From assembly GCF_001968825.1 (NCBI RefSeq), contig NZ_MIEU01000011.1:434001-498000 (forward strand): a stretch of DNA of 64,000 nt, read 5' to 3'. Position numbers and translations under genes: made by a program. The stretch is from Tersicoccus sp. Bi-70 (GTDB lineage Bacteria > Actinomycetota > Actinomycetes > Actinomycetales > Micrococcaceae). The notes under the pieces are model-generated. The model was not told where the DNA came from. It did not search any database and worked only from the letters and a program-made list of their open reading frames with translations. This document shows positions 11,101 to 20,825 of the stretch, in pieces; the stretch's first letter is position 1, and every line of letters starts with the position of its first letter.

Positions 11101-12474
11101 TCAGGCGTTCGCGCGGTAGACGGTGCGCGCGAACTCGTGGAACGGGGCGGGCGCGACCGTCGCGCGGATGTGGACCTGCCGGTGGTCGGCGTCGACGCCG
11201 GCCTTGCGGGAGACGGGGTTCTCGCCCCAGACGACCTCGACCTCCGTGCCGTCGGGGATGTCCACGTCCAAGGTGGCGAGCGACATGTACAGCTGGTCGT
11301 GGGCGACGTAGCCGGCGTCGGTCGAGATGCCGACGCGGGCGCCGTCCCGGACCACCTCGTCCATCTGGAACAGCCCGTAGCGGGCCTTCGGGAAGTCGAG
11401 GTACTTGGCGGGGGTGCCGGGCTCGAGCTGGGAGCGGACGACGGCGGCGACGTCCTCGGCGTTCCAGATCAGCGTGACCTTGTGCCGCCGCTGGTTCTCG
11501 GCGTGCTTCTCGAGGGCGGCCCGGCCGTGGAAGTCGTGGTCGAACCGGACGGACCGTCCCAGGCCGATGTCCCAGGGCGTCAGGTAGAAGTCGTGGACGT
11601 CGGTCGAGTACAGGGAGCCGCCGATCGAGCCGGCCCGGGCGGCGGGCAGCCAGTCCCGGTACTCGGCCAGGTCCTCGCCGAAGATGGCGGGGAACGGGGT
11701 GGGCACCCAGCCCGACTCCAGCGGAGAGGAGGAGTAGGCCTTCGCGCCGACCCGGCGGATCCCGAACTCCTCGCCGGCCTCCATCAGCGCGTCGAGCACC
11801 GTCTCGTTGTCCTCCCACGGCCCGTAGAACTCGAAGCCGGGCTGCCCGGCCATGCCGTGCCGCAGCGCCTTGACCGGCCGGCCGGCGATCGTCACGTCGC
11901 CGATGTGGAAGAACTTGATGTCGGGGGCCGGGCCGCCGAACACCTTCTCCATCACGCGATCGGCGTGCGGGCCCTGCAGTTCGTAGCGGTAGAAGGTGGG
12001 CGGCCCCTGGCGCATGTGCGAGTTGGCCTCGAGACGGTGGGAGACGTCCCTGCCCTCGGCGGCGGCCTTCTCCACGTTGAACCGCACCCAGTCGATCAGC
12101 AGGTGGTGCCCGATCAGCACGAGGCCCTCGGGTTCGTCGGCACGGTGGTAGAAGAGGATGCCGTCGCCGATCAGGTAGCCGTCCGCGTTCACGGCGATCA
12201 GCTGCTTCGCCACGCCCGGGCGGAAGGTCGCGAAGGTGTTCGGCGAGATGGAGGCGAGCAGGTCGATCAGGTCGGAACCTCCGAGGAACAGCTGCGTCAT
12301 GTGATGCGACTGGTCCATCAGGGCGACGGAGGTGTTCCAGGCGCGCTGCTCGTCGCGCCAGTTCGTGAACTCGGGGGCCACCGGGAACGTGAAGGCCGGC
12401 CAGTCCTGGTTGCGGAGGAGCTCGACGGGGCTGCTGGCCCGGTCGATCGCACGGGCAAGTGATTCGGAGGTCAT
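11101..12474 (-). CDS. LigM/DesA-family THF-dependent demethylase, divergent paralogue 2
   Basis: A 457-residue GcvT-fold protein colinear with the other two LigM paralogues. It shares DQSHHM, YLIGDGILF, the ALRHGMAGQPGFEFYGPW core, AKAYSSSPLESGW (Tyr247) and the FDHDFHGRAALE motif. It differs at positions that are constant in the other two copies. The YIYP segment is FTFP (Tyr28 and Tyr30 replaced by Phe) and the Arg after VG (Arg121) is His123. That Arg is the residue I recall as binding the vanillate carboxylate in LigM. The methyl donor may therefore lack the benzoate carboxylate. It is first in a probable ligM2-ALDH operon, divergent from paralogue 3. Confidence 0.85.
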   Translation of the reverse strand: MTSESLARAIDRASSPVELLRNQDWPAFTFPVAPEFTNWRDEQRAWNTSVALMDQSHHMTQLFLGGSDLIDLLASISPNTFATFRPGVAKQLIAVNADGYLIGDGILFYHRADEPEGLVLIGHHLLIDWVRFNVEKAAAEGRDVSHRLEANSHMRQGPPTFYRYELQGPHADRVMEKVFGGPAPDIKFFHIGDVTIAGRPVKALRHGMAGQPGFEFYGPWEDNETVLDALMEAGEEFGIRRVGAKAYSSSPLESGWVPTPFPAIFGEDLAEYRDWLPAARAGSIGGSLYSTDVHDFYLTPWDIGLGRSVRFDHDFHGRAALEKHAENQRRHKVTLIWNAEDVAAVVRSQLEPGTPAKYLDFPKARYGLFQMDEVVRDGARVGISTDAGYVAHDQLYMSLATLDVDIPDGTEVEVVWGENPVSRKAGVDADHRQVHIRATVAPAPFHEFARTVYRANA

Positions 12475-14049
<1,575 letters not shown>

Positions 14050-14107
14050 GCCGGCGGGCCGGAGGAGCCGCCTGCGATCCTCATCGCGAACACGTCTTGC
14101 AAAATCG

Positions 14108-14137
14108 TTGACAATCTCGTTGCCTACTCCGTACGGT
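14108..14137 (+). promoter_or_regulatory. Promoter of the Liv-type transporter operon
   Basis: A perfect TTGACA (14108-14113) is followed after 18 bases by TACGGT (14132-14137), about 80 bases before the first ATPase gene. The 165-base gap after LigM paralogue 3 has no clear terminator, so read-through from that gene is also possible. Confidence 0.5.
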
Positions 14138-14214
14138 CAGGGCACCGGGGGGCGGATTCCGCCATGTCAGACCCGTGCACAGTCCATGCAACGGCGCAAG
14201 AATGAGGTGCGAGG

Positions 14215-14997
14215 ATGGCCGCAGGCCTGAGCCTTGACGACGTCAGCCTGCAGTTCGGCGGCGTCAAGGTGCTCTCGGGGGTGAGCTTCGACGTCGAGCC
14301 CGGCGTGATCCTCGGTCTCGTGGGTCCCAACGGTGCGGGCAAGACGTCGCTGTTCAACTGCATCAGCGGTCACTATCGGCCCTCCGGCGGCTCCATCACC
14401 ATCGACGGCACCGAGGTGGTGGGCAGCCCGCCGTCGCGCCTCGCGCGGCTCGGGCTCTCCCGCACCTTCCAGCACCCCGCGCTGCGGCTGAACGCGACCG
14501 TGCTGGACAACGTCCTCCTCGGCGGCCACACCCGGCTGCCCGGTGGACCGGTCTGGTGGGCGCTCGGCCTGCCGTCGACGGCGCGGGCCGAGCGCGACAT
14601 CCGCGAGGAGGCGCTGACGATGCTCGACGGCGCGGGCCTGGGCTGGGCCGCGCACCTGCCGGCCGACGAGCTCTCCCACGGTCTGCACAAGGGCATCGAG
14701 CTGTGGCGGGCCCTGCTGTCGCGGCCCTCGCTGCTGCTGCTGGACGAGCCCGCCGCCGGCCTCTCCCACGGGGAGGTCGACCAGCTGATCACCTCGGTAC
14801 GGCGGATCCGGGACGAGCAGGACATCACCGTGGTCATCGTCGAGCACCACATGGGGCTCATCTCGGCCCTGACGGACCGCGTCGTCGTCCTCGATCACGG
14901 GAGCAAGCTGATGGAGGGCACCGCCGCGCAGGCCCAGGCCGACCCGCGGGTCATCGAGGCCTATCTCGGGAAGGACGCGGCCGATGACGCTGCTTGA
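14215..14997 (+). CDS. livG: Liv-type ABC transporter ATPase, LivG-like
   Basis: A 260-residue nucleotide-binding subunit of a branched-chain amino acid/aromatic-type (HAAT) importer. The Walker A is VGPNGAGKTS, the Walker B is SLLLLDEP followed by AAGLSHGEVD, and the switch His sits in VIVEHHMG. The ABC signature is unusual: LSHGLHKGIELWRALL where LivG proteins normally have LPYGQQR-LEIARAL. It overlaps livF by 14 bases. Together with LivF, two permeases and a lipoprotein it forms a full importer. The neighbouring demethylases suggest an aromatic acid substrate. Confidence 0.88.
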   Translation: MAAGLSLDDVSLQFGGVKVLSGVSFDVEPGVILGLVGPNGAGKTSLFNCISGHYRPSGGSITIDGTEVVGSPPSRLARLGLSRTFQHPALRLNATVLDNVLLGGHTRLPGGPVWWALGLPSTARAERDIREEALTMLDGAGLGWAAHLPADELSHGLHKGIELWRALLSRPSLLLLDEPAAGLSHGEVDQLITSVRRIRDEQDITVVIVEHHMGLISALTDRVVVLDHGSKLMEGTAAQAQADPRVIEAYLGKDAADDAA

Positions 14998-15694
14998 GCT
15001 CGACGGCGTCACGGCGTCGTACGGACCGGTCCAGGTGCTGGACGGGATCTCCCTGTCCGTGCCGGAGGGGGGCGCCGTCGGTGTGCTGGGCGCGAACGGC
15101 GCCGGAAAGACCACCACCCTGCGCGCCATCAGCGGGGCCGTCCGCACCGGCGGCAGCATCCGGTTCGACGGCCGGAGCATCCGGGGGCTGCGTCCCGAAC
15201 AGGTAGCGGCGCTCGGCATCGCCCACGTGCCCGAGGGGCGCGGCACCCTCGCGCAGCTGAGCGTGCGGGAGAACCTCGCGGTGGGCGCCTACCGGCGCCG
15301 GGACCGCCGTCAGATCGCCGCCGACGTCGACTACTGCCTCGAGCTCTTCCCACAGCTGCGGGAGCGGATCGGCTCCCGCGCCGCGGCCCTCTCCGGTGGT
15401 GAGCAGCAGATGCTCGCCGTGGGGCGCGCCTTCATGGCCCGGCCCCGCCTGCTGCTGCTGGACGAGGCATCCCTCGGGCTGGCACCGGGGACCGCGAAGA
15501 CCGTGTACGCGGCCATCCGCCGGCTGCGCGTCGAGTCGGGCATCGCGATGCTCGTCGTCGAGCAGAACGCCAACCTCGCGTTCACCCTCGTCGACACCGC
15601 GACCGTGCTCGAGACCGGCCGGAGCGTGCTGACCGGGACCTCGGCCGAGCTGGCGGGCAAGGACGAGATCCGTCGCGCCTACCTGGGGGGCTGA
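14984..15694 (+). CDS. livF: Liv-type ABC transporter ATPase, LivF-like
   Basis: The second nucleotide-binding subunit, 236 residues. It has a canonical Walker A (GANGAGKTTT), a canonical signature (LSGGEQQMLAVGRAFMARP), Walker B LLLLDEASLGLAP and the switch motif VVEQNA. LivF-typical HVPEGRG follows the first lobe. Its start lies within the end of livG and it ends four bases before the first permease gene. With the atypical signature in LivG, this subunit carries the only consensus LSGGQ-like loop of the pair. Confidence 0.9.
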   Translation: MTLLELDGVTASYGPVQVLDGISLSVPEGGAVGVLGANGAGKTTTLRAISGAVRTGGSIRFDGRSIRGLRPEQVAALGIAHVPEGRGTLAQLSVRENLAVGAYRRRDRRQIAADVDYCLELFPQLRERIGSRAAALSGGEQQMLAVGRAFMARPRLLLLDEASLGLAPGTAKTVYAAIRRLRVESGIAMLVVEQNANLAFTLVDTATVLETGRSVLTGTSAELAGKDEIRRAYLGG

Positions 15695-15698
15695 CCAC

Positions 15699-16580
15699 AT
15701 GGGAACCTTCATCCAGCTCGTGATCGACGGCCTGTCCACGGGGTCGATCTACGCGGCCCTCGCGCTGGCCATCGTGCTCGTCAACCAGGCGACCGGCCTG
15801 ATCAACTTCGCCCAGGGCGGCCTGGCCGTGCTCAGCGCGTACGTCGCCTACGCGTGCCTGGGCGTCGGGATACCGCTGCTGCCGGCGGTGCTGATCGCCG
15901 TCGTCCTCTCCTTCGTGCTCGGCGGACTGGTCGAGCGCTTCCTGATCCGGCGGTTCGAGGGCGGGGATCCGGACACCGCCGTGGTCGTGACCATCGGCCT
16001 GCTCACGCTGGTCACCGGGGTCACGGCGCTGATCTGGGGCTACAACAACCTCCAGTTCCCCTCCCTGTTCCCGCTCACCAGCGTGGACGTGCTGGGCGCG
16101 GTGGTCAGCGTCCGGTCGCTCGCGACGACGGCGACCATCGTCGCCATCATGGTGATCCTCCAGGTGCTGTTCCTGCGCACCAAGCTCGGGCTCGCCCTGC
16201 GCGCCGTCGCCGACAACCCCCGCTCCTCCGCCCTCTCCGGCCTTCCGGTCGGGCGGCTGCTGATGGTCGGATGGGGCCTCGCGGCCGCCCTCGGCGCCGT
16301 CGCCGGGGCGCTGGTCGCGCCGCAGCTCACCCTCACGCCCGGCATGCTCGACGGCGCCCTGGTGTACGCGCTCGCCGCGGTGATCCTCGGCGGGCTGGAC
16401 AGCCCGCTCGGTGCGGTCGTCGCCGCCTGGGCGATCGGCGTGCTCGAGAACCTGGTGGCCGTCTACGTCCCGCTGATCGGGCACGACCTGAAGATCGCGG
16501 TGCCGTTCGTGCTGATCTTCGTCATCCTGATCCTCCGCCCCCAGGGCCTGTTCGGCCGGAAAGTCGTGGTGCGCGTCTAG
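15699..16580 (+). CDS. livH: Liv-type ABC transporter permease, LivH-like
   Basis: A 293-residue integral membrane protein with about eight hydrophobic helices. It opens with the LivH-type QLVIDGLSTGSIYAALALA segment and INFAQGG, and has the EAA-like coupling loop with LGLALRAVADNP. It forms half of the membrane channel. The stop codon TAG is directly followed by the ATG of the next permease. Confidence 0.9.
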   Translation: MGTFIQLVIDGLSTGSIYAALALAIVLVNQATGLINFAQGGLAVLSAYVAYACLGVGIPLLPAVLIAVVLSFVLGGLVERFLIRRFEGGDPDTAVVVTIGLLTLVTGVTALIWGYNNLQFPSLFPLTSVDVLGAVVSVRSLATTATIVAIMVILQVLFLRTKLGLALRAVADNPRSSALSGLPVGRLLMVGWGLAAALGAVAGALVAPQLTLTPGMLDGALVYALAAVILGGLDSPLGAVVAAWAIGVLENLVAVYVPLIGHDLKIAVPFVLIFVILILRPQGLFGRKVVVRV

Positions 16581-17702
16581 ATGAGCACAGTGACCCGATC
16601 CTCCCGGCGGTCCGCCCGCGGTCCGGGCGCACGACGCCGGCCCCTGTTGGTGGGCCTGACCGTGCTCGCCGTCGTCCTCCTGCTGGTGATCCCGTTCGTC
16701 CTGCCGCCGCTCGGCAACCAGACGCTGGTGCGCATCGGCGTCTACGCGGTCGCCATCCTCGGCCTGAACATCGTGATGGGCTACACCGGGCAGGTGAACC
16801 TGGGCCAGATCTTCTTCCTCGGCCTCGGCGCCTACGTCACCGCCTACGGCGTGACCCAGGGCTGGAACATCCTGCTCGTCCTCGTCGCGGCGTGCGTCAT
16901 CCCGGGTCTCGTCGGCCTGCTGGTGGCGCTCGCCGCCGCCCGGCTCGGGGGCCTCGCGATCGCCATGGTCACGATCGCCCTGCCGATCGTCGGCGTCCCG
17001 CTGGCCAAGCGGCTCGACGAGTTCACCGGCGGTTCCCAGGGCGTCTCGGCGATCTTCTCGAACGCCCCCGACTGGTCCGGTCTGTTCAACGACCAGTGGC
17101 AGTACTACATCGTCCTGGTGGTGGGCGGCGTCGCCTTCCTGCTCGCCCGGAAACTGGTCCGCGGCAAGTACGGCCGTGCGTTCAGCGTCGTGAAGAACAA
17201 CGAGGCGGTCGCCTCGGCGATGGGCGTCTCCCCGTACTGGACGAAGGTCACCGCCTTCACGATCGCCTCGATCTTCGGCGGGGCGAGCGGCTTCCTCTAC
17301 ATCGCCGCCGTCCAGTACACCTCACCCGAGACGCTGAGCTTCGGCCACTCGATCTCCCTGCTGGCCGCCATGGTGATCGGCGGCGCGGGCAGCATCGCCG
17401 GCTCCCTCATCGGCGGGTTCTTCTACGTGCTCGTGCCCCAGCTGACCAACGCCGTGGACCCGAACCTGACCACGGTCAGCCAGGGCGTGCTGCTCCTCGC
17501 CGTCCTGTTCCTGCTGCCCGACGGCCTCGTCAGCCTGCCGCGGGCGCTCCGGCGAGCCTTCCGCCGCCGCTCCGGTGGACCGCCGAGAGCGACGCCGGAC
17601 GACTCCGCGACGCCCCCTTCGACTTCCCTCACCCAGCATGCTCCCGCGCAGGATCCGATCACGGACGTTGCGCCGGAGACCACACCCACCAGAGAGGCAT
17701 GA
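16581..17702 (+). CDS. livM: Liv-type ABC transporter permease, LivM-like
   Basis: A 373-residue integral membrane permease. It has GLNIVMGYTGQVNLGQ near residue 55, the second family motif GRAFSVVKNNEAVASAMG (coupling helix), and a final group of helices ending in the LLPDGLVSLPRAL segment typical of LivM. The last ~50 residues are a hydrophilic Pro/Thr/Arg-rich tail. There is no gap from livH, and the stop overlaps the region of the binding-protein start. Confidence 0.9.
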   Translation: MSTVTRSSRRSARGPGARRRPLLVGLTVLAVVLLLVIPFVLPPLGNQTLVRIGVYAVAILGLNIVMGYTGQVNLGQIFFLGLGAYVTAYGVTQGWNILLVLVAACVIPGLVGLLVALAAARLGGLAIAMVTIALPIVGVPLAKRLDEFTGGSQGVSAIFSNAPDWSGLFNDQWQYYIVLVVGGVAFLLARKLVRGKYGRAFSVVKNNEAVASAMGVSPYWTKVTAFTIASIFGGASGFLYIAAVQYTSPETLSFGHSISLLAAMVIGGAGSIAGSLIGGFFYVLVPQLTNAVDPNLTTVSQGVLLLAVLFLLPDGLVSLPRALRRAFRRRSGGPPRATPDDSATPPSTSLTQHAPAQDPITDVAPETTPTREA

Positions 17703-17704
17703 CC

Positions 17705-18970
17705 ATGACCGTTCGGAAAGGGACTCGCGTGACACCGCGAGCCCGCTGGGTCGGCGCCGTCGCCGTCGCATCGGTGCTCGCGATCTCGCTGACGGGCTGC
17801 CGCGGCAGCGCTCAGAGCGGCGGCGCCGCGTCGACGCCGGGCATCACCGACACCTCCATCACCCTCGGCATCACCACGCCGCTGAGCGGGACCACCGCCG
17901 GGCCGGGCACCTGCACCGTCGCCGGTGTCAAGGCCTACTTCGGCGCGAAGAACGCCGAGGGCGGGGTGAAGTTCGGGGACGGCAAGACCCGCAAGGTCGA
18001 GATCAAGACCTACGACGACGCCTACGACCCGCAGAAGTCGCTCGCCAACTTCCAGCAGATGACCTCGGACGGCGTGTTCGCGGAGACCTCCGGCCTGGGC
18101 ACGCCCACCAACCGGGCGTTCCGCGAGGCCGCCATCAGCCAGAAGGTCCCGCAGGCCCTGGTCATGACGGGCGACCCGCTCTTCAGCAACCGGCAGCAGA
18201 GCCCCTGGCAGCTCGGCCTGGTGCCGGTCTACCAGAACGAGGGTGCCGCGTTCGGCAAGCTGCTCGCCGACTCGGGCGGGACCCACAAGGTCGCGATCCT
18301 CTCCCAGAACGACGACTACGGCAAGGGCTACGTCGCCGGGTTCAAGGAGGCCGTGAAGGGGAAGTCCGGTATCTCGATCGTCGGCGAGCAGACCTACGAG
18401 GCGACCGACACCTCGGTCGACGCGCAGATCACGCAGCTCGCGTCGTCGAAGGCCGACGTGATCCTCAACGCCATGTCCGTCACGCCGCTGGCCATCTCGG
18501 CGCTGCAGAAGGCGCAGCAGATCGGCTGGAAGCCGAGCTGGTTCCTGCCCTCGAACACATCGAGCCCGACGGCGATCCTGCAGCCCGGTGGCGCCACGGC
18601 GTACCCGGGGGTCTACTCGGTCTCCTTCGCGAAGGCCCCGCAGAGCCCGGCCTTCGCCAAGGACGCCGACGTGGTCAAGTTCCTCGCCGACCTCAAGCAG
18701 TACGGCGACTACAAGGAGGCCCCGGCGTTCCCGCACTGCATGTGGAGCTACATCGCGGGCGCGACGCTGGACAAGGCGTTCTCCACCATGACCGAGCCGA
18801 CCCGCGACAGCTTCATGTCCGCGCTGCGCAACATCAAGGGCTTCCAGGCGCCGCTGATGCTCCAGGGCACGCAGGTCGACACGACGGTCGAGGGCCAGCC
18901 GGCCATCTCCTCCGTGGTGGTGCAGAAGTTCAACGGCAAGGGGTACGCCACCGCCGCCAAGTTCGGCTGA
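17705..18970 (+). CDS. livJ: Substrate-binding lipoprotein of the Liv-type importer
   Basis: A 421-residue periplasmic-binding-protein-type I receptor (Peripla_BP_6). A basic N-terminus and hydrophobic segment lead to the lipobox ISLTGC, so the mature protein should be lipid-anchored. The mature part begins ITDTSITLGITTPLSG, a family hallmark. I use the second ATG (17705) because AGAGG lies seven bases before it. An ATG at 17699 is too close to that site. The sequence does not reveal the ligand. The demethylase context favours a methoxylated aromatic acid, but the family also binds amino acids and amides. Confidence 0.88.
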   Translation: MTVRKGTRVTPRARWVGAVAVASVLAISLTGCRGSAQSGGAASTPGITDTSITLGITTPLSGTTAGPGTCTVAGVKAYFGAKNAEGGVKFGDGKTRKVEIKTYDDAYDPQKSLANFQQMTSDGVFAETSGLGTPTNRAFREAAISQKVPQALVMTGDPLFSNRQQSPWQLGLVPVYQNEGAAFGKLLADSGGTHKVAILSQNDDYGKGYVAGFKEAVKGKSGISIVGEQTYEATDTSVDAQITQLASSKADVILNAMSVTPLAISALQKAQQIGWKPSWFLPSNTSSPTAILQPGGATAYPGVYSVSFAKAPQSPAFAKDADVVKFLADLKQYGDYKEAPAFPHCMWSYIAGATLDKAFSTMTEPTRDSFMSALRNIKGFQAPLMLQGTQVDTTVEGQPAISSVVVQKFNGKGYATAAKFG

Positions 18971-18978
18971 TCGACGTG

Positions 18979-19004
18979 ACCCCGGCCGGCTCAGCGGCCG
19001 GGGT
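18979..19004 (+). terminator. Terminator hairpin after the transporter operon
   Basis: Perfect 10-bp stem (ACCCCGGCCG / CGGCCGGGGT) with a 6-base loop, eight bases after the lipoprotein stop. Confidence 0.7.
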
Positions 19005-19020
19005 GACGCCGTATCGTCCA

Positions 19021-19064
19021 CGACAGGAGCCCGCGTCCACCTCGGTGACCGCGGGCTCCTGTCG
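19021..19064 (+). terminator. Second hairpin after the transporter operon
   Basis: Perfect 15-bp inverted repeat (CGACAGGAGCCCGCG at 19021-19035, complement at 19050-19064) with a 14-base loop. It is followed by a run of short repeats. It probably backs up the first terminator, for both the transporter operon and the convergent cupin gene. Confidence 0.65.
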
Positions 19065-19103
19065 TGCTGCCGTGCTGTCGTGCTGCCGTGCTGTCGTGCT
19101 GTC
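19064..19103. repeat. Five tandem copies of an 8-base unit
   Basis: GTGCTGCC or GTGCTGTC occurs five times in a row, alternating C/T at the seventh base. The period is not a multiple of three and no gene covers it. It lies between the operon terminator and the cupin gene end. It is a candidate slipped-strand microsatellite. Confidence 0.85.
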
Positions 19104-19123
19104 GTCCGTCGCTGCGTGGTCCG

Positions 19124-19519
19124 TCAGGACGCCGGCGGGACCTCGCTCCAGGCCGGCTTCCCGCCCGCCGCGGTCGAGGTGATCGACCGGCCCATGATCA
19201 TGAAGCGGGCCTCCTCCCGGGCGACGGGCGCGTGCTCCACCCCCTGCGGGACGACGAAGAGGTCGCCCGTGGCGAGGCGCACGGCACGCTCGGCCGCCGG
19301 GTCGCGCTCGTCGTCGCGCAGGCGCACCGTCAGTTCGCCCTCGAGCACCAGGAACAGTTCGTCCTGATCGTCGTGGTGGTGCCAGTTCACCTCGCCGATG
19401 CCTTTCGCGACCTTGACGAGGCTGCCGTTGGCGGAGGCGACGACCCGCTGCGACCAGTAGGAGTCCAGGTCGGCGGCGGCTGCGGCGAGGGTGACGGGCT
19501 GGGTGACGATGTGTGACAT
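19124..19519 (-). CDS. Small cupin-domain protein
   Basis: A 131-residue single-domain cupin. The metal-binding motif 1 reads WHHHDDQDELFLVLEGEL and motif 2 is GDLFVVPQGVEHAP, giving a likely three-His/one-Glu site. It is divergent from the DJ-1/AraC regulator with 51 bases between the starts, so that regulator may control it. Small cupins of this type include dioxygenases, isomerases and sugar-binding proteins. The reaction cannot be inferred. Confidence 0.8.
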   Translation of the reverse strand: MSHIVTQPVTLAAAAADLDSYWSQRVVASANGSLVKVAKGIGEVNWHHHDDQDELFLVLEGELTVRLRDDERDPAAERAVRLATGDLFVVPQGVEHAPVAREEARFMIMGRSITSTAAGGKPAWSEVPPAS

Positions 19520-19531
19520 CCTTCGACGCTA
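19520..19531 (-). promoter_or_regulatory. Possible leaderless promoter of the cupin gene
   Basis: On the minus strand TAGCGT (19531-19526) is followed after six bases (CGAAGG) by the ATG. The AAGG directly abutting the ATG is too close to act as a Shine-Dalgarno, which favours a leaderless message. Confidence 0.35.
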
Positions 19532-19570
19532 CGGTCGCGCGTGTCGGCGCACGAGTGCTAGGAATGGCAC

Positions 19571-20647
19571 ATGTCGCAAGGATCCTGGCAGCCGCCGCGC
19601 CCGATCCCGTCCGCTCCGTCGTCGATCGAGGAGCCGCATCGGGTCGCCCTGCTGGTCGACGACGGCTCCAACCCGTTCGAGATGTCCTGTGCGTGCGAGA
19701 TCTTCGGAGCGTCCCGGCGGTCCGAGATCGGTTTCGATCCGTACCGGCTGACGGTCGTGGCGCCGTCCTCGCGCACGCGCATGCGGGCCGGCCTGTTCGA
19801 GATCACCGCGACCGGCACGCTGGAGGACCTGGCCGAGGCGGAGACCGTCATCGTCCCCAACCGGCCCGACGTCGCGACGCCCACGCGGCCGGCGGTTCTC
19901 GACGCCATCCGGGCGGCGCACGAACGCGGCGCCCGGCTCGTCGGCCTCTGCACCGGAGCCTTCACCCTCGCCGAGGCGGGCCTGCTGGACGGCCGCCCCG
20001 CCGCCGTGCACTGGCAGCTGGCCGCGGCGTTCCGCGCCCGGTACCCGCGGGTGCGGGCGCAGCCGGACGTCCTGTTCGTCGACGACGAGGACATCCTGAC
20101 CTCGGCGGGCAGCGCCGCGGCGCTGGACCTCGGCCTGCACATCGTGCGGAAGGACCACGGCGCGGCGGTCGCCCACCACGTGAGCCGGCGCCTCGTCTAC
20201 GCCTCGTTCCGGGACGGCGGCCAGCGGCAGTTCGCGGAGCACCCGGCGCCCGAGGCCGCGGACCGTTCCTTCGCGGCGACCATCGCCTGGGCGGAGGCGC
20301 AGCTCGACGCGCCGCTGGGCGTGCAGGACCTCGCCGCCCACGCGGGCGTCAGCGTCGCCACCGTGCACCGGCGCTTCCGCACCGCGTTCGGCACCACGCC
20401 GCTGGCCTGGCTCACCCTCCGGCGCGTGGAACTCGCCCGGCGACTGCTCGAGTACGACGCCGGGTCGGTGGAGATGATCGCGGCGCGCAGCGGGCTCGGA
20501 TCCGCGGCCAACCTGCGGGCCCTGCTCCGGCGCCACACCGGCCTCACCCCGAGCGACTACCGCGCCCGGAATCGGGCGACCTCGACCCGTCCGGGCGTCC
20601 CGTGCCCGGAGGGCGACCGCGCGCAGGAGGACCTCCTGCGAACCTGA
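19571..20647 (+). CDS. DJ-1/PfpI-AraC transcriptional regulator (GlxA/FtrA type)
   Basis: A 358-residue two-domain regulator. The N-terminal DJ-1/PfpI domain includes the nucleophile-elbow segment GLCTGAFTLAEAGLLDG and TSAGSAAALDLGLHI. The C-terminal AraC-type double helix-turn-helix starts near residue 240 (VQDLAAHAGVSVATVHRRFR) and continues through the second helix-turn-helix and the TPLAWLTLRRVELARRLLE signature. AGGA lies seven bases before the ATG. It is divergent from the cupin gene, its most likely target. A 20-bp hairpin ends the gene. Confidence 0.9.
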   Translation: MSQGSWQPPRPIPSAPSSIEEPHRVALLVDDGSNPFEMSCACEIFGASRRSEIGFDPYRLTVVAPSSRTRMRAGLFEITATGTLEDLAEAETVIVPNRPDVATPTRPAVLDAIRAAHERGARLVGLCTGAFTLAEAGLLDGRPAAVHWQLAAAFRARYPRVRAQPDVLFVDDEDILTSAGSAAALDLGLHIVRKDHGAAVAHHVSRRLVYASFRDGGQRQFAEHPAPEAADRSFAATIAWAEAQLDAPLGVQDLAAHAGVSVATVHRRFRTAFGTTPLAWLTLRRVELARRLLEYDAGSVEMIAARSGLGSAANLRALLRRHTGLTPSDYRARNRATSTRPGVPCPEGDRAQEDLLRT

Positions 20648-20686
20648 CGTGTGCGGGGCCCAGCCGGCGGGACACATCCCGAGCAA

Positions 20687-20730
20687 CGACGAAGGCCCGG
20701 ACCCACATCCGTGGGTCCGGGCCTTCGTCG
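20687..20730. terminator. Strong bidirectional terminator
   Basis: Perfect 20-bp stem (20687-20706 with 20711-20730) around the 4-base loop ATCC. It lies between the AraC regulator (plus) and the tRNA gene (minus), so it should stop transcription from both. Confidence 0.9.
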
Positions 20731-20748
20731 ATGTCCTGTGACATCTGC

Positions 20749-20825
20749 TGGTCGGGGTGACAGGATTTGAACCTGCGGCCTCGTCGTCCCGAACGACGCG
20801 CGCTACCAAGCTGCGCCACACCCCG
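20749..20825 (-). tRNA. tRNA-Pro (anticodon CGG)
   Basis: The minus strand folds into a complete cloverleaf. The acceptor stem CGGGGTG pairs with CACCCCG. The D arm is GCGC-AGCTTGGTA-GCGC. The anticodon stem CGTCG/CGACG holds the loop TTCGGGA with anticodon CGG. The T arm is GCAGG-TTCAAAT-CCTGT. Discriminator A is followed by an encoded CCA. Total 77 bases. It reads proline CCG codons, which are common in this genome. Confidence 0.97.

Noticed and set aside
9139-12462. Open frame of 1107 codons on the plus strand
   Set aside because: It is the antisense shadow of metF, the aldehyde dehydrogenase and LigM paralogue 2; the translation has no domain and is Arg/Gly/Val-rich as expected for a high-GC shadow.
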